Shown here piece by piece: positions 34,384-45,300 of a DNA stretch of 64,000 nucleotides (position 1 is the stretch's first letter; each line of letters begins with the position of its first letter). The DNA lies in assembly GCA_934045075.1 (NCBI GenBank), contig OW203727.1, positions 10,050,675 to 10,114,674 of the forward strand, read 5' to 3'. This DNA is from Yponomeuta sedellus. Its lineage: Eukaryota; Arthropoda; Insecta; Lepidoptera; Yponomeutidae. A program made the translations under genes and the position numbers. The notes under the pieces were generated by a model. That model was given only the letters and a program-made list of their open reading frames with translations, had not been told where the DNA came from and ran no database searches.

Positions 34384-34632
34384 GTAAAAACCTATTTAGA
34401 GGCTAAAAATTCCACCCATGCCGGGATTCGAACATCGCTGCCTGTACGTAATACAGAGAAAAGTGTAAAAGAGGTTCGAAATTTCACTGATGCCGGTGAG
34501 TCACCCATTAGCTCAATTGGAAGAGCCAGAGGTCGCGGGTTTGAATCCCGGCATGGGTTGAATTTTTAGCCTCTAAATAGGTTTTTAAAATTGTCCTTAG
34601 CACGGGTTAGTGCATTAAAATTAAAAATAGTA
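34384..34632. repeat. Rearranged tRNA-like repeat, inverted plus direct unit
   Basis: A minus-oriented 3' flank and T arm (34384-34431) is fused to a direct unit (34432-34632) whose anticodon arm is partly deleted. The unit ends 25 bp beyond the PK-like A stop codon, so it probably supplies that gene's 3' UTR. Confidence 0.85.
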
Positions 34633-34656
34633 TGATTACTTGTGTATTCAATTATA

Positions 34657-37600
34657 TTATAAAGCTGTGGAGTCGGCGGCGGCGTATATGACACGCATGG
34701 TGTTGGTGAAGCCGGACCCCTGGCGCCAGCCGGAGACCAGTACCACTGGATCCCCAATGCGGATAAAACCGCGCTCCATGCCCCACTTGGCGCAAAAGTT
34801 GACGCGGTTCTCCAGGTCAGTTTGCCACTCCGGGTCCAGCGGATCTGAAGGGCAAGGGTGAAGGGTGAACCAGGGATTTACATAAAAGTCTTCTGTCGAC
34901 CTGACCACATAGTCCGACCATCTGACACTTGGTGTACCCATTGCCACATAAACATATCATTCATTAGTAATACTTTATTGCACATGAAACGTATTAGTAT
35001 TTTAATATAAAGATTTTATTTTAATTTTATATCACGACTCCTCCTATATTTTATTAGTATGCTTATTAAGGTTTAAAGTTGCCTGGAAGAAATTGCTATC
35101 AGCAATAAGGCCGCCAACTGTACCTCTTCTTTTGTAACTGTTGTCCCTGTAATTATTTTCTGGTGTGTACAATATTCTTATCTTATATAACGAATACGTT
35201 ACCCTGATAAAAGGTGTCGCATGTGTGCTAAATGTAATGAAATCAGTGTATGCGATTAGCTATTACTTCTCTACATTTACTATTACATTTAATTCTCTGC
35301 GCAAGCAGTCAAATGTCATTAATTTGTTCAGTTTTAGCTTCAGCTACAATGCCTATGATCAGATTGCAGTAGAATCTACAGCATTATTAGAATGCAAAGA
35401 GATATTTTCCATTGGCGCGCTTCTCGCTTCGGGAAACGCCGCCGCAAAGGTCGTAACTAACGAGCGTTTGAGAGGTTGGACTGCTAAATCTTCGCCCTCT
35501 AGGACCTTCTCTTTTGCCGACAAAGCAGCTTTGCAGTAACTCCCAAACTGGAGGAGTGAGGATGACAGTATGTTTGCTTATTGCCACAATGCGACTTCAG
35601 TGAAGGTCTAAGGCGATGAGCGAGTGCGGCTTAGTATGAACATTTCCTTTGTTAAATTTTGTTATAACTTTGTAGAAATTTAAAAATAAAACTTTATATG
35701 AATAAAAGTCACTTTTTGCGACTTTAGTATGGATATTGTTGCCATAATTAATATCTAGACTTATTTGCTAAGCTATAAAAAAATATGTAGTAGTATGTAG
35801 TCTTCGTAACTTCGCAAAAGTAGGTACCTACTTTTACGAATTTCTGTTTTGAAGGAAAACTTATTTCGTTTGCAGAATTTTCAGGGTTTACATTATATCA
35901 AAAGAACGAAGAGTGCACTGAGAAATGAATATTGGGGAATAGGTTCTCCAGCCGTGAAAAAGGTACCTATTCGATTCTACCGCATTGGATTACCGATGTT
36001 CGGTTGAGTTCGGTTTTTCCCAAGACATTATCTTTCGAGAAGTTAAAAGTCTCGCTCTACATACAAAGCTTTTCCCGGACAATTATTTTGGTGGTAATTG
36101 TTGACTTTTTTGTTCTGAAACCTTGGTATATTGGCCTTAAATTTGAAGTACAAGTACTTACTTAAAATTCAACAATATAGGTTTCATATGTCTCAATTGG
36201 GTTGGATATTTTACACCTTTATTGCCAATATTCTAGCTATCACATGCATACATATTATTATCTTTACAGTCAAGGTCTGAACTAACCCAAGAAAGAGGAC
36301 AGAGAATTGTTAGGCAGACTATGCTAATCAGGATACAGCTGATAAGCATTATTTCATTACGGTTCCTAGAATTAAATTCGAAAATTGGTATAAAGACGCA
36401 AAACGTAACGAGATGGCAGGCCACACCTACAACTAGGATTGGAAAACCAATATTTTTGGGTGGACTCACTATCACGGATCGCTTTTTTGATACCTTCAAA
36501 GACGACGGGTATGATGCCGCGGTACAGGTGCATTTGCCGTGCGATAGGCGCATATCGGGTGACGGCAAAGATGGGGCACCGCGGGCGGTACTTAGCCACC
36601 GCCTGGGCAGAGCGGCCCGTCGTGGTGACGGCTATAATGGCCGCCGCCATCACGCGCTGCGCCGCCAGCACCGCTGACAGAGCCGCCGCCGTCATTTGGT
36701 CGCACGGTATCGGCGTCTGCAGAAGACAGTCTATGTACGGTAAGGTCACAGAAACGGTTTTAGGTAACCATCAATACTAGAGTCAAGTTTTAGGTTGATG
36801 ATACGGAACACGAATGAAATAAAGAACCAAGAACCATTAAAATTATTCATAGATAGTTGGTATTTTTAAATTTATTTAAAAATGTTTGCTAAATTCCTCA
36901 TATTATAAAGAGGTTAACTGTTTGTAAATTTAAACGTAAGAATCTCGGAAACTTCTAATCCAATTTTAATCATGTCGTATTGGCATAGCTTACATCCATT
37001 CTATGTATATGACATATCATATAACATATACTGTTATATGATATCATCGCTCAGTTCAATGCGGGCAAAGCTGCGAATACAATTTATATCCTCTCTATTG
37101 TATGTAAAATTGCCACTATGACCATACAGTGTTTGGGATGTATTATACTTGTACCTAGGTGCATTTATTTTCACCAATAAAAGGTTGTTTCAACTTACAT
37201 ACATGCCTATTAGACGAGTGTACTTAGTAACCTCTCAGCATATCCCGTGTAGTGTCTAGAGTAGCTATAGGAACAGTTTTATTAGACAAATATTCCCTGG
37301 TATGACCACTAAAACTCGGATTAGTAGTAGCAAAATCAACATCTAAAGATTATCCAATAAGAGTCGTGCGTAAAAAAAGTCAATCTTTACCTTATCTACC
37401 AAGTCACGAAAAATCTGTTTACTCCAAATACAAGCTTCGGCCTCTTTGCAAGTCTGAGCGAGAGTCGCCACAGTTTCCACTGGGTATTCACCAACAGCAG
37501 TTTCAGCTGATAATATAAGGGAGTCAGCACCGTCCAGTATGCAGTTGGAGACATCCAGGAGTTCGGCTCTTAGCGGCAGCTTCCTATACCGCATGCTACT

Positions 37601-40556
37601 TAGTAGCTCGGCGCTTATGCTTACTGGGATGTTAACCTGCATAGAATGATTTAACGGTATGAGACGGAAAAAGAGGCATAGAACCAATGCCCAACGTTAG
37701 GCAGTGGATGGCTTTAGGGTTGTAGGTTTTAGGTTCACGAGGTTTTATTTTTCCACTTTTGAACCTTTGGCAGGCTGTGGTCTGATCTGTTAATATATTT
37801 CAGAATTATTCCTCTATTAATCTCTTCGTAACATTTTAAACATAACCGCATCCTAAAAACGTAGGATACATGTCCGGAAGCACTTTGCTCCTGGAAAAAA
37901 ATAAATGTAGTTAATACTTACCTTATTTGCTCTCGCAATCATATTTTTCTGAGCGATTACGAGCTTCTTGGGCGATATGTCCGATCCTAATTCCTGTCTC
38001 GATATTATTATGCCATTTGCCACCTTGGAAATTAGACATTTATTAAAATAATGTTTCTTTAAAGAAAGTAAAAAAGAAAAAGATTCTTTTTTACTCTTAA
38101 AGAGAGTAAAAAAGAAAATGATTCTTTTTTACTCTCTTTCTAAGAGAAGCCCTATGCCATGTAGTGAAACGCTTACGCTTCATAAAGAAAAACACTTTGT
38201 TATCAGGAATTGCCGTAAAACTTAATCTATAACATCCCCAGTATACTAGGGAATTAAGGCAAGTTGAGACTAGGTTTGTGTGTGTGTATGTGTGTGCGTG
38301 TTTGTGTTACATGTGTATGTGTATTTATGTGTGAGTGAGGGTATATAGCAACTAAGTATGGCTTACTTGCTGTAGTGAGATAAAATTTAATTACCCAACC
38401 CAACCTTATGTTTTGTGTATGTTGTTGTAAATATTATTATGGTCATCATCATTCAACTCACCTGCGAAATGGCGTCAAAATTGTTGAATCCCTCAATGCT
38501 TTGAATGTCCGCAACGATGCCAATTCTTTTCCCCTTTTCACCGAGTATTCCCCTCAGTTCAACGACCGCATCTGGTCCGTGAGTAAATGGCGTTACTACC
38601 AAATCAACCTTTAATAAAAAAATAATGTCCATAGTTACGTAAAATTGTATACATTATGTAAGTATGTACACACAATCTTAGTTAAAGCAAGAAAATATTT
38701 TTCACGCTAATGGAAGCACACTGGAAGAAAATTATTTGAAGCAAATTTATAAAATAACTGCATTTACCTGGTTGCTGATAAGCATTTCGATGTCGAGCTT
38801 ATCTTTGTCAGAATAGTTGGGCATGTTAAACACTACATTTGGAATATAAACGTCTTTGTAGGACCCGAGAAGACCACCGCGCACTATGATACAGGTCAAT
38901 GTCGTTGAAGAAATGACTTCTACTTTTAGCATTATTGTCTCGTTGTCGAGTAAAATTACATCGCCTCTGTTCATATGGTCGCCAAAGTTCACGAAGTCTA
39001 TAAACAAGGTGTTTGTCGTGCATCGTAATTTGTAAGTCTCATCCGATGTTAGTCTCACCGAGTCACCATTCCTTAGTTCAACTGTTTCTCCGTAGATCTA
39101 CAAACCAGAGCAATGTAGGTAAGTGGTACAATATTGTGATGAAAAAATTCACATTCATGGCATCATGTTTTGTTTTCCTTTTACTCCACACTTTAAAATG
39201 TCTTAACATTTAAAGCTAATTAATCAGTTTTTGCTTTTCAAACAAAATCAGATTAATTATAATTGTCTAAGACTTATCATCGTTATAATTGATACATTGA
39301 CACACACTGCTGATTATCTAATAGGCATCTTTATATTCACGACACTTTTCATGGCCGTGTACCATATGCAACCACAATTTGCTGGCTACTATCTCGGTTT
39401 CATGGTTTCTCATTTGTCTGCTGGTCGGCTAACTGGTTGTTTCTCCTTTCGAGGTTGCATTTCATTTGTTGGCTTGGATCATCTATCGTCAGTCCGCTCA
39501 GAAAAGTGCCTTACTCATTTGTATTTGAAAATTATCAGCCCAGTCTTCAACGTCTGAAACTTTGGTTCGACTTCTTATTACAAAATTTACTCCTCGGTGT
39601 AGTAGCCTACGCAAGCAACGATGGTTACAATTTTAAAAACGCAATTAATGCTGAAATCTTTTGTATCAAAAGTATTAAAATTAAGAAATTACAGATTTAG
39701 TATATTTTTATAACCTCAGCAATACGTCCGGTTCTGATTTTTCGGCCAGTGAGGCGCGCCGCAATTCCGAGCGGGTAGTTTCTGCCCATCCGTATGCTGT
39801 ATTTCTTGTTTGCAGCGCGCAGATGTTTGATATACTCGACATGTTCCTCCCGTGTATCAAACGACATGTTCAATAGGGCTATGTTCATTCCAGCTGCCAT
39901 CATTTTCTCCAAAGTATCGATGGAGGAACATTTTTTACCTAAAAAAATATTTTTAAGAGCTTTTATCAGTGGATTCTAAGATATTTAATTTCGACCTTCT
40001 CTGAATCCTTATAGAGATTAGTTGGGCAGAATTATTGTTGACTCTGCCCATAATCTGTTAGTGATCGAAATCACTTTAATCTGAGAATAAAACGAACCGA
40101 TCAAGCCCGCCGCCCCCAACTTTACCCACCAACCGTGCAATCTTTAAGTTAGATAATGGGCGATTTAACGATAAAAATGTAAAGGTTTAGCTGCTGTTGA
40201 CTGTAAATGTAATCGGGGGACGTTCGAATACAGATGCTTTTCCGATGCGAATTTGAACGCTTATAGATTTCTGAGCGTAGCTGTTACCTATGGTAGCGAT
40301 GATTCCAGTAAGACGTTGACATCCAGCGGGTGCATGGATATCCAAATTCATTAGGTGATCAAACGGTGTGCTAGCTTGTGATGCAGGTAGCTGCTGCCCT
40401 GGTAATTCCATCTTATCGTACTGGAAATGAGTACCATACATGGAAAGTTAAAGCGAAAGGAAAGGAAGTGAAAGGAAAGTAGAAAGCTATGGTGTATGTA
40501 ACGGGGTTGATACTTACTTCATCGAGGGTCGTATCAAATTCCGTGGGCCATACCAT
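34657..40556 (-). CDS. Pyruvate-kinase-like protein A (likely catalytically inactive)
   Basis: Nine exons join in phase on the minus strand: 40518-40556, 40288-40420, 39715-39938, 38768-39097, 38462-38608, 37922-38023, 37391-37636, 36494-36716 and 34657-34844. They give 543 residues (PK is about 530). The whole fold is recognisable: N-terminus MVWPTEFDTTLDE, A domain (GMNIALLNMSF), B domain (exon 4), second A-domain half, and C domain (TTTGRSA, KYRPRCPI, GWRQGSGFTNT). The active site is altered at nearly every key residue (muscle PK numbering, alignment offset +6): Arg73 to Leu79, Asp113 to Arg119, Lys270 to Asp276, Glu272 to Gln278, Asp296 to Glu302, Thr328 to Ala334. Asn75 and Arg120 remain. 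All splice sites are GT/AG and there are no stops, so this looks like a selected pseudoenzyme. Insects have testis-biased PK paralogues (known in Drosophila); that this is one is inference. The start at 40556 is set by the MVW N-terminus followed by a GTAAGT donor. Confidence 0.93.
34965..35165 (-). repeat. Dispersed repeat C copy (PK-like A intron 8)
   Basis: Begins with ATACTTTATTGCACATGAAA. Reverse of the core: GAAATTGCTATCAGCAATAA followed by GGCCGCC. It occupies the large last intron of PK-like A, between exons 8 and 9. Confidence 0.6.
38067..38139. repeat. Two consecutive hairpins in PK-like A intron 5
   Basis: Hairpin 1: arms 38067-38078 and 38084-38095 (12 bp, loop 5). Hairpin 2: arms 38099-38116 and 38122-38139 (18 bp, perfect, loop 5). 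The arms share AGTAAAAAAGAA. They lie about 45 bp upstream of the exon 6 acceptor on the transcribed strand. Confidence 0.95.
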
Positions 40557-42350
40557 TATTTTATGTGTAAAAAGCTTACAAATTAGATAATAAAACACTA
40601 AGATAGAAAACCAAAACACAGCAAAAACTAAGTTGTCAAACAGTAATGTCAAAGAGTATATAATATAACCAGTAATGTCGCGAATAAATATTGTGTATAA
40701 AATAATGGCCAATTAGAAAGAAGGTTTTACATTAACAGTTGACTTTTTATATCGATCCTACAAATAAACAAACACTTATTTTTACCTCTCTAACTCTTAG
40801 GTTGGTGTTATACTACTTTAGTTTTACTAAAGTTTTGTACGAGTAGGTATATTGTCAGATTAATATTTTTCGAAATATCAAAAACATAATTTTATGAAAC
40901 TTGCGCTTTAAGCTGTACCAATATCGCAGCCTCGGCGAAGCTTCAAAGCTTTGTAATAGTAGCAGGTAGTAGGGGTTTTGCAACGCTGTACTAAATTAAT
41001 TCTGTGGTAAGAAATGTAGATCTTATGACAATTCTACGTTTCTCTGTACAAACTACAGACAAAAAAAAACACGGCCTACAAATAGCACCAGTGTATATAT
41101 AAAGGTTTGTACAAATACAAAACACCCTACTTAGCTTTCAATGAAAAAATATAAATATTTGTGCACGGATAGAATTTTCATCCCCGTTTTACTTCAGGTA
41201 AGCGGAACGATAAACAAGAATCACAGCTGTCTCGGGCAACGCCGGCGAAAATAAACAAACACAAACCTTTATTTTTGTGGAAAACCATTAGGGGATCAAG
41301 AAAGGTTTGTTTGTGCTCAAGATAAAAAATAGGTAGATACTGCAATAAAAGGATACTTTTTATATAAAGGAATATGCAATAAATATGCAATATATGCAAT
41401 AAAGGATACTTTTTGACTTTTTCCAATAATATATTCTATATTTGTTCAAAGTATTTCTGCCTGTTACGTTCCTCAAAGTTTTGGTTTCCTGGGATAGCGG
41501 TGCCTTCATATAGCGGCCGATATATTACAGACGCAAAAAGACGGTCCTCTTTACGGTGACGACACATGTGAAAAGTTCATCGGCCGTATTAACACACCGT
41601 CAGTTTTTTTTTTAAAACAAAGATCAACGAAAAGTATTCAAGAGCAAAAATGGACGACCTTTATTTAGCTTTAGTAATTTATTTAGGCTAAACTATCATC
41701 AGAAGAAGAAAATAGTCGTGTGGCGGAAAAAGATTTATTCAAATCGACACCAAATCGTACGAAATCGCCGTATCCTAGGAAACAAAGCTTTACCGGATCT
41801 TTGACTCACATCTCACATCTGCACAATATATTTATTTATATTAGTAAAAGAGATCTGTCAGGATCATGACAAGTGGCAGATCCTAGTCTCTGCCTACCCC
41901 TCCCCGATACAGGTGTTAGTTTATGGTAAAACACCTCCTGCGTTTTGGGGTTCCAGAGTTCGAATATGACTATGCCACGGTTTACATCCGTGGCTATAAC
42001 GTAATAATTTAAATAATTTCTCTTCAACTACCTACTGAAAACTTGCTGGATGGAACTTATACTAAACCGGTTCCGGAACTTACACTAAAAAGTTATACTA
42101 AAACGGTTCAAAGTGTAAAACTAGTTAAGAAAATAACAGGTTTTCTTTAGAAAATAACGTTTATTTAAAAAACATAATGGCGATGCAAGTTTCTCAAAAA
42201 AACTACCTATTGGAGATTAATATTAACAATAATCATCCACACATTTATAATTCAGAAATTTTATAATGCAAAGTTAAACTCAATAAAAACAAAAATCAAC
42301 CCATAGAAATACATAAGTAGAGCATCCAAAATAGAAAATGGTTTACCCGT
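40557..42350. other. Intergenic region between PK-like A and B
   Basis: About 1.8 kb. It should hold the PK-like A promoter and the PK-like B 3' end; a minus-strand AATAAA lies near 42165. An RTE 3' scrap is at 41850-41925. No other gene is seen. Confidence 0.5.
41850..41925 (-). repeat. RTE LINE 3' scrap
   Basis: TCTGTCAGGATCATGACAAG and TCTCTGCCTACCCCTC match the 3' coding end of the RTE copies, plus-strand sense. Confidence 0.6.
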
Positions 42351-45300
42351 TTAATCATTCATTATACAATCTCCTGTTTTTGCATTACCTAGTTTATTAG
42401 GGAGTAGATGCCAATATGAAACAATATCGTTGTACGAGCTGGTAGGTCCTTTCTCAAAAATCACGTAACGTTCATCGTATTTTAGGAGCCCCCTTTTAAT
42501 GCTGTATTCGATTCCAAACTGAATGCGAGCTGTCATCTCCTCATGCCAGTCTCTCATTGTTGGCACTGGTAAAAGAAAAGTCTTGTTTATAAATATGTAA
42601 AATTATTAAACAACATTTTATGATTAAAGCCATATTATGCTGTTATTAATCATAAGCTGCTGTGTGGTGTCGGCCTAGAGAATAGCACCAACCCAATTCT
42701 TCCCGCGGGTGTCGTAAAAGGCGACTAAGGGACACAAACCTGAGGGTGGGCAGCAGCGCCCCCTGCAGTACAATTCCAACAAACTGCGATCCCCGACCCG
42801 CATGCCCACCGTGGGGATTATGGGCATTACCCCCTATGAAAGCACAACGTGGCGCTCTTTAGGGGAGGGCTATGTCTAGCAGTGGACTAGTATAGCCTGA
42901 CGACGATGCTGCTAAGCTAAGCTAAGCGCTTGTGGCCTAGTTGAACTAAGTGATTGGAATCAATCACTTAAGTTAAGCAACAACAGGCGCGGTCAGGTGC
43001 AGGATGGGTGACCGTCCCAAGCCTACCGTTAGTGGCATTTTTCCGAGCGCTTCCGTGCTTCGCAAGGCACGTTAAGACGTTGGTGCCGGCTGTCATGTAA
43101 TGGCTGTCGCTAAGCCATGCCAGAGAACTTATGAGAGGTTTGATAACTTCTGACAGTAAGCCCGTCACTGTCTTACAATCTCCATCAACCCGAGCTTGGC
43201 CCCCATAGTGGAGTATGGCCTAACCTTCCTGTGGTGCAGGAACTAGTATTTAAACATTCGCAAAGCGGCGGGCAGTGACTGTATGAGAAAGGCCGAAGAT
43301 TAGGCTCAGTGGCGTGTCTTAAGAGACCATGTTAAAAAAATAATATTTACGTCTTTTCACCAAATTTGTGGGAGAATTTAAAAAAATATAAAGATATGAG
43401 CAAGTCATCATAATCCTTACCTACTCAGGATGAGATTGTAATATCTTACACTTACACATTTAGGATCAACTTTTCCTTCAATATACATGAAAAACGAAAA
43501 TCATGTTATGTGACATACGACATTTTGGAATATAAACGACGCACCGGCTGATTATGACTAAGCTCTACGAATGAGAGAGAAACCTGGTCGGACTCTTACG
43601 ACAAAACTTCAAGCGAGTTATTCCGGAAATAAATTCATAATTATTTTTGGGGTACTAAAAGATTGAAGAGCACATTTTGAAAAACATATTAACAAAATTC
43701 GGCTAGCGGTCAAAATATAATCACGAAGTTGTTTCACGAAAACGGAAAATTTCTCCAACCGGAAATAAAACCAATAGACTAAACATATCCAGTCATACAG
43801 CGAATTATAAAAATAAACAGTCATGAACATTCCACTACTTGACTCGTATAAAAATTGACGGGATAAATGAAGTATTTAACGTAACAAACGAAAATATATT
43901 GACTAAGGTTGATATTACACTTATCAAATATCTTTGTCAAATTTTGCTGTCAAATATTTTATAAAATTTCTTTGAGGTAAGCCCATTCCACTTGTCCAAT
44001 AACTATGTCCAATATTTTTTGCATAGTCTTAAGAAAATGGAGGAACGTGGAGCGTCTTCATGTGCTGCTATTGCGTCTTTAAGTGGTGCTATTATTATCG
44101 TTATGTAATTAATGAAAAACCAAAAGTCAAAACAAAAAAAGTATTTATTAAAAATTTTGTCATTGGAATCGTCCACGATATCTTGTTTGCAGCCATTTTG
44201 ATTTAAGTGTCATTAATATTTGATCAAATATCAGTGTTTCCAAGACATTTGATAAAGTCGTCCAATTTCTTCCAATTTCTTTGATCAAATCGTACATTGG
44301 ACAAAGATATTTGATAAGCGTAACACCACCCTTAGCTGAGTAAGTATGCAAGATGGCTGCAAAATTTGCAAATTAAAATAATATCAGCTTCAGCTTTTAA
44401 TTCGGAACGGTAAAAACGCTATCCGCCATTTTATAAGTCACGTCAGTTTCTGTCGACATTTTTATTAAAGGAATAACATCAGTGATCTTCACACACTCGA
44501 GTTTCAGTCGATAAAGAATCGGGTAAACTTGGGCAAAGTGTGTCCTTAGAGGGAGTTGTTATATCTCATATCTTTGCTCACCGAGATACACTATATCTCT
44601 ATCATATCTCGCTCACCACTTGTGTCCTAGCTCATTTGACGTCCAATCAACTAAGTGCGTGTGGAAACAAGAGACACAAATGGTGAGTCAGTCTAGTCTA
44701 CCTATTCCATACTTTATCAGATCACACGTTTTTTGGTGAACTTTCTTTCATATCTCGTTGGTTACGACGAGAAATGCGGCCAAATGTAACCGATGTCAGA
44801 CGATGTTGTTCTCGCTCTCGCCCATTGTGTGTGAGCTGGACAAAGTAGCTGGAGATGACTACCGTACTGAGTTGAGAGTATGACTGAGGGAGCCAGATAT
44901 AGTTGATATCTCTGGGATATGAATGGGACACACTTGATGGCGAGGGAGTTGTGTGTCCACTCATATCTGGCTCTTGAGTTACCCAAGGCTAGAATCGGGT
45001 TCTCTTTTCTCAAGTTAGAGCAAAGATTTGATAAGATTTTCGTATGTTTGTTTCACTGGGTACACGAATCCACAATTTCCTGGGGGTCTTTATCGACCAG
45101 TTTTTGACGTGTTCTCGAACAATGCAATTCCTAATGATAATTGCTATATTTTGCTCTCTCAATTTCATGGTTGCGTTGTTGTTATTTCACCATTTATGCT
45201 CACAGATTTTGAGACCAGGTACCTATGTTGAATGTCAAACTTTGTTTACAAGCCTCACGGACTTCAAACCATAGACAAAAACGGCTGACCGCGTTTTTGG

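Noticed and set aside
36321..36780. Plus-strand frames of 113-118 codons
   Set aside because: Antisense shadows of PK-like A exon 8, whose minus-strand reading matches the PK C domain.
34657..40556. Decayed PK pseudogene
   Set aside because: All exons are open with consensus GT/AG borders and matching phases over 543 codons; substitutions hit the active site, not the frame.
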